From Siphonodentalium dalli (lineage: Eukaryota > Mollusca > Scaphopoda > Gadilida > Siphonodentaliidae): a DNA stretch of 64,000 nt. Location of the stretch: contig CP136066.1 of assembly GCA_032622095.1 (NCBI GenBank), positions 45,025,835 to 45,089,834 on the forward strand, written 5' to 3'. Made by a program: the position numbers and the translations under genes. The notes below the pieces were generated by a model. It was not told the origin of the DNA and made no database searches. It saw nothing but the letters and a program-made list of their open reading frames with translations. Below are positions 13,301 to 25,300 of this stretch, piece after piece (position 1 is the first letter of the stretch; every line of letters begins with the position of its first letter).

Positions 13301-16300
13301 TGGGCACATGTATTAAATATATATATATGGGTGCATGTATTATATATATACAGGCACATGTATTAGATATATGTACGGGCACATGTGCATGTATTATATA
13401 TATATATAGCTTCATGTATTAACCCTTTACCCAACAAACCGGCCAAAACCGGCCAAATAAAGCTTCAACAGCCTAAAATATCTTCGGTCTGTCTCAATAG
13501 AACCATACAAATATGGATATCATTGGAACCGGCTCCTTGACCACATTGTGATAGATACAGTTATGCCCTGTGCCAATGCATTCTCTTATATATGCGAGTC
13601 GACCATAGGTCGCCTCGCATATATAAGAGAATGCATTGGCCTAAACAAAATCTTTTTTTAACACTTTTTACCATTTTTTCTTATATTCTTTAACAATTTT
13701 ATAATTTTTAATGTGTTAAGCCAATGCATTCTCTTATATATGCGAGGCGACCTATGGTCGACTCGCATATATAAGAGAATGCATTGGCACAGGGCCCTTC
13801 TGTTGGTTAAAGGGTTAAATACATATATGGCAGCCCTTAAAATCTTGACAAGAATCAGAATCATGATTCTCATTTTGATTCTCGTAATTTTTAAGTCCTG
13901 ATTCTCTGTAGAAAGGCCTGTACGGGCACATGTATTAAATATATATAGTAAATATATATAGGGGCACATGTATTAAATATATATAGTAAATATATATAGG
14001 GGCACATGTATTAAATATATATAGTAAATATATATAGGGGTGCATGTATTAAATATATATAGTAAATATATATAGGGGTGCATGTATTAAATATATATAG
14101 TAAAATCAAGATTATCAGTATAATCCGTTTTATGTTAGAAGTAATCGATCGCTGATGCAAACAGTCTGCGACGTAAACAAACCGGCATCTATTGGATTGG
14201 GGTATTCCCCGTGTTGACAATAGATCGGGGATTTCCATATTTTGCGATGACGTTTCATGCTAAATAAGTAATGTTGTATTCCGTGGCATTATGCGTATTT
14301 GCGTAGCTTCTCAAAACTCTTCCACTTATTACAGTATACATGCGGCGTATAATGTGTGGATAGTATATTCGTTATTAGCTTCAATTCAAATTTATAATAG
14401 GAACTATATCCCCTCATTAACATAATATCGGTACGCGGTAAAAGGAATACGCCATTTTGTTCTAATAAGAAAATAACATGTAATTCAACTTGACAAATTT
14501 AAATTCCAAAAATTATTCATTTACAAGATTCAAATTCCATTTATATCCCTCCTGGTTGGTGTCGGATTCTCAGCGTCCACTTTTGTGTTTTGTTTCGACT
14601 TTTATTATTGCCCGACGTGGTATTTATTTTACTTTATAAGTAACCGAGTACGAATCTCCGGTCACGACTACACGAGCCTGACCGGGCTAAAATTGTATTC
14701 AATACTTTTAATTTTACACTCAAATATGGACGTTGCGGCTCCGGCGAACGAGGTTCGGGTTCTTGTTTGGGGTCATAGTTATATTCGGCGTCTTTCTGAA
14801 GAGCATTTCCGTATGCTTTTAGGACCCCAAACCGATTACTTCCGCGCATTTGGCTTCGACGCGGAAGCAGGCAAATTTGTTGTCCGAATGTTGGGAGTGG
14901 GGGGGTCCACGGTCCGTAGCGTGCAACTCAGGGACTGGTCAGCGGTGCTGGGCTATAATCCACATATCGTGATACTACAACTTGGTGGTAATGATTTGGC
15001 TCAGCCCTCCGAGGATGGTCTCTCAGTTGCAGCTGCATTAGCTGTTCTTGCTAGACGTTTGGTGCGAGAGGTGGGAGTGAAGTTGGTCTTTATAGGCCAA
15101 CTTTTCCCTCGCACTGCGGTAAAATATAAAGCCCGATTGCCTTCCGGACAGTCTGCTTTAATACCTTCACCTGTGGATCCTGTCACTTACAACGTTCGGA
15201 CACTTGAGGTTTCCAATAAGCTATTAACTTTCTTCCATTCCTTTCAGCTGCCGGGTAGCCAGATTGTCGTTTGGCCTCACCGGCATCTGGGTATTTTAGC
15301 TGTTCAATATTTGCGGGATGGGGTGCATCTCAACGACATGGGCCAAATCCTGTTTTTCAGGAGTTTACGTGGAGCCATTTTACATGCCATTGGGAAGCTG
15401 CGCCATCTCTCAATGTTTCAATAGTTCCGATACCCATTTCAGGGGGGGGGGGGGGTTTCTTAACCGAGGTCGAACGTGGCTTGCTGGGGCTATTATAAGG
15501 ACTTCATCACTGAATGCAGACAGATTTTCGACAGCGCAATTTAACAATGGGTTGTCTTTGTTGGCTTTGCTCTTCAGCACGTTTCTTTCTGGGATGATAC
15601 CCTGGAATTTTAGCAAGAATTCATGCTCTAACAGCACGTTCGTCATTGCCAGGGTTTAAATGACCACTTGGCATCATTTTGTGCTATTCAAGCTCGCCTG
15701 GCTTTTGAGCATCATCAAAACAAAAACAAAACAAACAAAAAAAAACAAACAAAAAAAAAAAATGCTCACAATGCCCATTTGTCCTTGGCGTCTTTAATTG
15801 CCATTTGACACGTTTATTGCCGTTTGGCACATTTTGGCTTGCTTGGGCACTTAATCGCTTATGTAAAGCTAGTTTATTTGGCTGTTTGAGCCACTTTTTT
15901 GCTTTCATAAGTCTTATTTTGCTTTTTGAGTATTTTCTTGCTACGTTAGACGCTTCCTGCTGTTTTTAGGGTTGCGCCTTGCTGTTGAGCATAGTTTTTC
16001 TTTTCCTGCTTCAGCATATTCAATTATATATCAATTTCATACCCAGTACATCCACTTGAAAAGTTCCCATACACAATACTTCAAACATAGTGGAATTATT
16101 TTGGCTTGGGTATGCCTTTCAAACAGTCCTTAGCAGTCCTCGTTTCTCCTGGGTTTAGACTTTTATGCCACTTTCATATCATGCTCATTATTGTTTCATT
16201 TACACGTAGCTCATATCATTTGTCAATGCACATACAAATATTAATCCAGCCCAGTCCTTTAGCTCTCCATCCAAGGAACACTCAGTTTACATATTTAGCA

Positions 16301-19300
16301 ATAATTGCCAGTCGTGCTCCTATTTTGTAACAATATTTACATCCAACATTTAAGCCTTCGTCAAACCAATTTTTTTTTCTATTAATGTTATTAAATTAAC
16401 ACATCAGTATTCCAGTCTCACTTTCTGTACTAGTTAGTACATGCTTGAAAAATATATTTTCTTTCCATGCAAATATTTTGCACATTTAATATTGACTCAT
16501 TTCCAACTTAAGTTAATTTCACATTATCCTCTTTGCTTGTCTACTAATTTCATTGGTAATTTGGTAGGCTGCTTACCTATACCGGTACAGTGTTCTTGGA
16601 TGGGTCCTTCAGGGCTGGATTTGGGTTACCTTGGACGCTTCATTTCAGCATGCCACCTAAAAGGAAATCGACAAGTGCGCGGGGTTCCGGAGCGAAGCGT
16701 GGTCGTGGTCGCCCTCGGAAGGCTGATGGCAGGCAGGCGGATATGGTTCTCCCATTGGACTTGTCAACCAATGCGGGAGGGTTAATACCTTCGTTTCACA
16801 ACTTTCCGCTGACAGAGACATTCTCGACTCAACTTCCAGGAAATTCATCGGCTTCAGTAACAAACTTACTGACACAGGCTGGACTGGATTCTCTACATGT
16901 GCCTCAGTTCCATGGACATTCCTCAGCCACTATCACTTCTTCACTTGGCATTAACACTCTTTCATCTGTGCCTTCATTGGGCACGAACAATTTCACAACT
17001 TCAACACGGCTTCCGGGACCAACTGCTCCTCCAAATTTAACAGCTGGACTGGATTCTCTACATGTGCCTCAGTTCCATGGACTTTCCTCAGCCTCTATCA
17101 CTTCTTCACTTGGCATTAACACTCTTTCATCTGTGCCTTCATTGGGCACGAACAATTTCACAACTTCAACACGGCTTCCGAGACCAACTGCTCCTCCAAA
17201 TTTAACAGGACCTTACAACGCTCATTATTCGGTCCCGGCAGTGCAACCATATCATCTACCTGGCTCGTCTATTTGGAGTGGCCAGCATTCAGCGGCACCG
17301 ACATTACCTCCTGCTCCTGCCGTGTTTGGATCACCCATTCAGAGCTGTCCAGTATCGGCGCCATCCGTTCATTGGACTATGTCAGCGCCAATTGTCACAT
17401 CTGTGCCTATAGTAATATCTGCTCCTATTCCGCCTGCCTTCGCATCTTCTGGAGCCTCATTGCCTGCGCCTTTGCCGTTATTCCCGGATCTATGGCCTGC
17501 TGGACCGGAGGTGCTATCGGCTGTTCCTTTGCAGCCAGCTATTGATTTACCAACTCATGATACTAGTACATTTGGTATGCATGACAATTTCATACCACAT
17601 TCAAGTAATCAACTGCTTAATGGCTCCTCTTCTGGTACGGGTGGCGATGCATCTTCATTTGTATCATCATCCATACCATTAGAGGACATGGTCCCTCAAA
17701 AGGTCAAGAAAAAATTTGGGCCGAGGAATATGTCGACCTATCCGAACTTCTGCCCAGTCGTAAAACTCAGCCGATAAGCAATATACAAACGTTTACCTTT
17801 GAAGATGGTCGCCCTGTTTCATCCCAATATGTCAAGCCAACCAAGGAGATTCAATCCCTTGGTCAATGGTTTGTGGCATTTGAGATGTACATGGCGGTCT
17901 ATCTGATGAAACATGGTGACCCAACGAGTATTGTAGCGCGACATATGCTGAAATATAAATCAAATATACGTGCTATTGCCACCGGTAACGGCAATTGGCA
18001 ATGGTATGATCGGGAATTCCGCCGTCTTCGGCCTTCACACCAACTCTCATGGAATCAGATCCATACCGAACTTTGGTTTGAGGCTCGCTTTAGTAGTTTC
18101 TCTCCACAGCCCTCAAATAAACCATCTAAACCTCAAAGCTATCAAGCACCTCGTTCGAGCACATTTGCTCGTTCGAGCACATTTGCTCGTCCTCGCTCTG
18201 GCGCATACGTTCCACTAGGGTTTTGCCGGCGCTTTCATTCTGGCCGTTCATGCAATGGGTCAAACTGTACATACAACCATCACTGTCCAGTCTGTACATT
18301 GAGCCATTCTCTGGCAACATGCACACAGAAATCACAACAAACATCCCAGCCCTTTCGGAGCAGCTCTAACGCAAAACATGTCCGTCCACAATCAAATAAA
18401 AAGGTCTGATCCACTTAAACTCAAATTAACAGTTACACCAGTTAAAATTGACCCATTACGTCATCTCCTCGAAGGGTACATTTCGCAAGAAGTTTTGTAT
18501 TTGTTAGAGGGATTCACTTATGGTTTTCGCTTAGGTTATACCGGTCCGCCAGCGAGTCAGCTCTCACCTAATTTAAAATCAGCAGCCGACTTCCCTCACA
18601 TCATGACTGAAAAAATTCAAAAAGAGTTGGCTGCGGGTCGTGCTGCGGGACCATTTGATGAGCCCCCTTTAGCTAATTTTCGAGTCTCCCCTTTAGGTCT
18701 AGTACCGAAGAAAACCCCTGGGGACTTCCGTGTCATACATCACTTATCATATCCTGACGGATCATCAGTTAATGACGGTATACCGGAGTGTAATTCCACT
18801 GTTCACTACGCCACTATTTATGATGCCATCAGACTCATCAAGTCGGCTGGTACCGGCAGTTTTTGTTCTCGCACCGATATAAAATCTGCTTTTAAATGCC
18901 TCGGCGTTCATTCCAAGGACCATAACTTGTTAGGGTTTAGTTGGCAAGGCAAATACTACTACGATAGGACATTACCCATGGGTGCATCAAGTTCTTGCAA
19001 AATTTTTGAACGATTTAGTACCGCTCTAGAATGGATTGCCATAAACAAAATTGGCATTAGCAGGGTCACTCATGTACTTGATGACATATTTTTGGTACAA
19101 TCCACGGAGTCCTTATGTAAGCAGTCACTGGATTTGTTATTGAAAATGTGTGCTTTCATTGGGGTCCCCATGGCACCAGAAAAAACATTTCAACCTACTC
19201 AAATTATCACCTTTCTCGGTATTGAATTAGACACAGTTAATATGGAGGCTCGTCTACCCGCTGACAAACTTAACGACTGTCGACATCGTCTCCAATCTCT

Positions 19301-22300
19301 TTTAGGTGTCACAAAATCTACTTTAAAAGAAATTCAAAGTATTATTGGTGTTCTGAATTTTGCCTGCTCCGTCATCCTCCCTGGTCGGGTATTTTTGCGA
19401 CGGCTCATTAACCTGACACTTCATATTTCCAAACCCCACCATCACATTCGTCTCAACCGCGAAGTAAAAGCTGACCTCCGCCTTTGGCTCACATTTCTCC
19501 AAACCTATAATGGCCGCACATTTTTCCTCGATGAACATTGGCGATCAAATGATCAATATCATTTGTATACTGATGCGGCACAGTCTGTTGGTTATGGAGC
19601 TATCTTTGGCAATCGGTGGTTTTGCGGTTTGTTTCACGACGTTAAATCTATACACATATCAGTATTGGAGTTATACCCCATAGTCTTGGCATTATCACAC
19701 TGGGGCGCTCAGCTGGCGAATAGCAGTATAACATTTCACTGCGATAATGAGGCCGTCGTACATGTGATCAATCGTCAAACTTGTAAGGACATTCATTTGC
19801 TACAGTTATTGCGTAGGCTGGTACTAGAAACAATGAACCACAATATTTTGATTCGAGCTTGTCATATACCTGGAAAATCTAATACGCTTTGCGATCTTAT
19901 CTCTCGCCAACAGGTAGACAAATTCAGACAGGCCGCTCCATGGATGACACCAGAACCCGAACTGATACCACCGGAGCTGCATCTCCACCACTTGCTGGAA
20001 TAGTCACCCATTTATTGGAGCATTCTCTTAATCCCAGTACTATTTTACAATATCAGCGGGTGTGGCGAATATATTTGTGTTATTGCTCTCAATTTCAAAT
20101 ATCACCTGAGCTACCAATCACAATGCTCAATTTCCTATATTTCATTGCTTTCTTATATCATCATCAATACAGCAATCAGTCCATTCGTTCAATGTTATCC
20201 GCTCTATCATTTTATCACAAATCTAGAGGCTTACCGGATCACTCAACCAATTTTCTCGTACAAAAAGCATTGATCGGTATTACTCGTCTCTGTCCTTCCA
20301 CCGATATTCGGCTTCCCATAACTCGGTCATTATTAGATCAGTTAATACCTTCTTTGGACCATTGCTTGCCTGACCAATACAGTAAACTTCTTTATAAAAG
20401 TATGTTTTCGGTCGCCTTTTTTGCACTCGCACGTATAGGGGAACTGTGTATCTCCAATTCTTCTCAAATTCCATTGGTCGTTCAATTGTCTGACATTCAT
20501 TTTCAAGATACATCAATGTCAATACAATTTCGTCACTTCAAGCATAATATCAACGCTAGGCCGCATCATATTACCATCCATCATCAGAAAGCTTCCATAT
20601 GTCCGGTATGTTTTTTATGCCGATACTTACCACACAGGGGCTCCTCTCCTGGACCTTTATTTCTTTCAGCCCGTAAACATCCGGTCACAAAAAAGGACTT
20701 TGATTCTGTCTTACGCTTATCGCTCACTTTTTGCCATTTAGATCCCCATGTATACAAGGGTCACAGTTTTCGTATAGGGGGTTGTACTGATGCGGCTGCA
20801 CGTGGATATTCCGATGCTCAAATTCGTCTGTTAGGTCGGTGGAAATCTGATGCTTTTCGCAAATATATTCGACCTCAACCACTTTAGCCTTTCCCTCATG
20901 CAGACATTTACCTGTAATCTACATTTCAACTATCCGTTTTTAACCGTCCAGGTGCTGAAAAGAATTCAGGCCAAATATATATATAGCGTTATCACGAACA
21001 TGCTCATTGTCAACCATACTGGAGCTGAAAAGAATTCAGGCCAAATTTAACATTTCAACTATCTGCTTTCATCAATTTAGGCGCTGAAAAGAATTCAGGC
21101 CAAATCCATATATACATGTAGCTCTTTAACAGATATGCTCAGCGTCAAACGTGTTGGTGCTGAAAAGAATTCAGGCCAAATATAGTTAAACTGAACATGC
21201 TCACTGGAGCTGAACAAGTCTTACATCTTCACTGCGTTCATCTATATATACAACAATTATCATTCAATTTGCAGTCACTAACATAAAAATTATACTATTC
21301 GGACCATATTATAAGGAGAGATTTCTCGACATGGCGTTCCTGTCATTCATTTATCCGTTCCTACTCTCGCTGGGGCTGAAAAGTATTCAGACTAGCTTAT
21401 GAGTATATATTTCTGATCATTCCGTTCGTATCCTCTCACTGGGGCTGAAAAGTATTCAGACCAGATTAGGAGTACAGTCATCCGATCAGTCAGTGGTGCT
21501 TTTCTGTTTATCTGTGTCGACTGTAACTGGGGCTGAAAAGAATTCAGACCAGACGCCCAGTCTATAACACTATATATTATGTACATTTGCAGACACCTGA
21601 TGTGCATACGCATATCTTGACTTACATGTACCTCATGTTATTTTGTTTTATTCTCATGTGTGATGACATCATTGCTCATTATAATCGATCATGTATTGAA
21701 AGAATGCTATGATGCTATCAGACGGTTCCTTGACTGGATAACTATTAAAGTTAGGCCTTTTCGACACATGCTAGTGTTATTGCCAGGGCGATTAATTTTC
21801 CAATGGGGGGGTTTTCATATAGTATAATCCCCTTTCTAATTGGCTCTCGCTACTGGCAATGGGTTTCTTTCATGTCCTTCTTAAGTCTTGTTCGGACCGT
21901 CTGATGGCATCCTCAAATTCTGTTCCACATTTATGGACCACTTTACACTTAAAGGATGATTTGTCACCCCCCTTTCGACACTATATTGGTGTCACTTGCT
22001 GCTAGTAGGGCAATGGTGGGGGTCACATTTGCCTATTAACCCATATTTGCACTCTTCGGATTCGGGTGGGGGAAGGCTTCTTGTTACTATAGTATATGCA
22101 TATGGATAGTAACTTCACTGCCTTGTGGCGGTTATGGCCCTCCACCTTCATGACAAATTTATTTTGATATACATATTGGTTGTTTATATTAATAAACAGC
22201 CCATTGAATATGAACTAGTGTTTTAGTTGTCTATGAACAAGCTTATCCTTGAGTGCCCCCCTCCTCTCCTTATATCTCGGGTTATAGATTCTGAAGAACA

Positions 22301-25300
22301 TAAAATCAAGATTATCAGTATAATCCGTTTTATGTTAGAAGTAATCGATCGCTGATGCAAACAGTCTGCGACGTAAACAAACCGGCATCTATTGGATTGG
22401 GGTATTCCCCGTGTTGACAATAGATCGGGGATTTCCATATTTTGCGATGACGTTTCATGCTAAATAAGTAATGTTGTATTCCGTGGCATTATGCGTATTT
22501 GCGTAGCTTCTCAAAACTCTTCCACTTATTACAGTATACATGCGGCGTATAATGTGTGGATAGTATATTCGTTATTAGCTTCAATTCAAATTTATAATAG
22601 GAACTATATCCCCTCATTAACATAATATCGGTACGCGGTAAAAGGAATACGCCATTTTGTTCTAATAAGAAAATAACATGTAATTCAACTTGACAAATTT
22701 AAATTCCAAAAATTATTCATTTACAAGATTCAAATTCCCTCCCTCCCACCCAATTTTCCTGCTAGCAGCATTAGGATTTATGTACTTTTTATCCATACTA
22801 GTCATGACTAGTCATACTGTTTCCTACAGTTTCTACTTCCGTCCTTGTACATACTAGATTTACATTACAATCGTTACATTTGTTCTTTGTTGCTACCTCT
22901 CTGGTTGTACATATATGTTTATCGGTGAGGGCGGTTATGGCCCTCCACCTTCATGACAAATTTATTTTGATATACATATTGGTTGTTTATATTAATAAAC
23001 AGCCCATTGAATATGAACTAGTGTTTTAGTTGTCTATGAACAAGCTTATCCTTGAGTGCCCCCCTCCTCTCCTTATATCTCGGGTTATAGATTCTGAAGA
23101 ACATAAATATATATAGGGGCACATGTATTAAATATATATAGTAAATATATATAGGGGCACATGTATTAAATATATATAGTAAATATATATAGGGGCACAT
23201 GTATTAAATATATATAGTAAATATATATAGGGGCACATGTATTAAATATATATAGTAAATATATATAGGGGTGCATGTATTAAATATATATAGTAAATAT
23301 ATATAGGGGCACATGTATTAAATATATATAGTAAATATATATAGGGGCACATGTATTAAATATATATAGTAAATATATATAGGGGCACATGTATTAAATA
23401 TATATAGTAAATATATATAGGGGTGCATGTATTAAATATATATAGTAAATATATATAGGGGCACATGTATTAAATATATATAGTAAATATATATAGGGGT
23501 GCATGTATTAAATATATATAGTAAATATATATAGGGGTGCATGTATTAAATATATATAGTAAATATATATAGGGGTGCATGTATTAAATAAATATAAGAA
23601 TGCAGGTATTAAATATATATGGACACATGTATTAAATATATATACGGGTGCATGAACTAAATATATAAATGGACACATGTTTTAAATATATATACGGGTG
23701 CATGTATTAAATATATACAGATGCATATATTAATTATCTTATATATATTTGAGGAAAGTTTGTGTGTGTAAGGGTGTGTGTGTGTGTGTGTCCGCGATGG
23801 ACTCGAAAACGGCTCAACCGATTTTGACAAAACTTGGTACGGGTATGTAGTTTGACCCGATAAGTAACATGGGCCTATCCGTTTGCCCGTTCGGTGTGAC
23901 CTTGACCTTCAAAACTCATATATCGGGATCCGCTGAGCCGAAGTGCTATATTGCCTTATACAATAACGCTCTTTATATTTCCCATATTTGGGTTGGTTAA
24001 CCGAATAACGCTCTTTATTCCCTTCGGCTTTTGTATATGAGGCTGGCGAAGTGTTTGTTTATACAATCAACGCAACGCTTCTACGAATCTTCCATTTAAT
24101 TACTGTGACTGTTCAGATTTTTTTTTTTATTCCCTTCGGCTTTTGTATATGAGGCTGGCGAGGCGTTTGTTTACAATCAACGCAACGCTTCACTGTGACT
24201 GTTCAGATTTGTTTTAGTATGCGCATTGTTTATAAACGGTCTATTGAAATGGTATTCTCGAGACATTGACATTCTTTTTGTGAATTCAGACTGTTTTATA
24301 GTTTACAATGCTGTTGTGAATTCAGACTTAACATTCGGGATGGCTTTGTAGATTTGACCCCTATTGGCACGGTCGTCTCTGCTCTCAATGAACTTATAGA
24401 AAATGTTTTCCCGGATGTTGCCCAAAATATGTCTGCTCATGACTGGCTCAGAGAAAGGGCTATACTAGCACCAAAGAATGATACAGTTGATAGGATAAAC
24501 GATATTTTGTTGAACCTAATACCAGGAGAAGTCCGTTTGTTTAAGTCAGTTGACACAGTTCCGGACGAATCTGAAATTGTGAACTATCCAACTGAGTTTC
24601 TGAATACCCTCAAACCTACTGGGCTGCCCCCTCATCAGCTGAATCTGAAGGAAGGTTGTCCCCTTCATGCTCCTCCGGAACTTAGATCCCCCAAGCTGTG
24701 CAATGGCATACGACTGGCGATCAAGAACCTCTCACCCCATATAATCGAGGCGACAATACTAACTTGTTGCACACAGGGAGAGTCAGTTTTTATACCACAG
24801 ATTCCACTTATCCCTTCGGATTCACCCATCGAATTCCGGCGGCTCCAATTCCCAGTGAGATTGAGTTTCGGGATGACCATCAACAAATCGCAAGGCCAAA
24901 CCATGAAAGTTGTTGGGGTGGAGTTGAATGATCCTTGCTTTTCGCATGGTCAACTTTATGTTGCATGTTTGCGTGTTGGTTCGCCCGCTGTTTTGTAAAT
25001 TTGTTCATACATTCACCGCCGAGAGACGAGGAATGTCATTCACCGCGAGGTTCTGGAATAGGCTGTGCAGAAAAGACCATTACTCAAATTGCCTTTCCGT
25101 TCCAGCATGAGAGATATTCACTCAGAAGTTCTCAATGAATGGGATGACCAAATCATAGCCAAACTACCATTTGCCTAATTTGTAAATATAAACATTGTTT
25201 GACGCCAGTTTGAACTTTCTCAATGTATTCTTATTACCTGCTAACTGGACGATTCATTTGCCTCATTCTCACGTCATGCTACCATCGATTTGTGAATATC

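Larger units (their letters stand above)
14105..23103 (+). mobile_element. Ngaro-like tyrosine-recombinase retrotransposon (DIRS superfamily), near intact
   Basis: Order: A1 repeat, SGNH hydrolase ORF, Gag ORF (one frame change), RT-RNase H ORF, tyrosine recombinase ORF, a hairpin-motif array, then B1A2, a 191-bp spacer, and B2. This split-direct-repeat layout is characteristic of Ngaro/PAT-type elements, which replicate through a circular DNA joined at the B1A2 junction. There is no methyltransferase domain as in DIRS/PAT elements, which favours the Ngaro side. No target duplication is present, as expected for recombinase integration. A1 and A2, and B1 and B2, look identical by eye, suggesting recent insertion. 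It lies antisense to ARID4 in intron 9. Confidence 0.92.

Noticed and set aside
13022..13418. CRISPR-like array of short repeats
   Set aside because: No unique spacers; a eukaryotic AT-rich tandem repeat with drifting units.
14585..14725. N-terminal extension of the hydrolase with a hydrophobic stretch, as a signal peptide
   Set aside because: No ATG exists in this part of the frame; the first ATG (14726) directly precedes the conserved domain.
14105..23103. LTR retrotransposon or retrovirus
   Set aside because: There are no LTRs, protease or DDE integrase; the split direct repeats and tyrosine recombinase define a different class.
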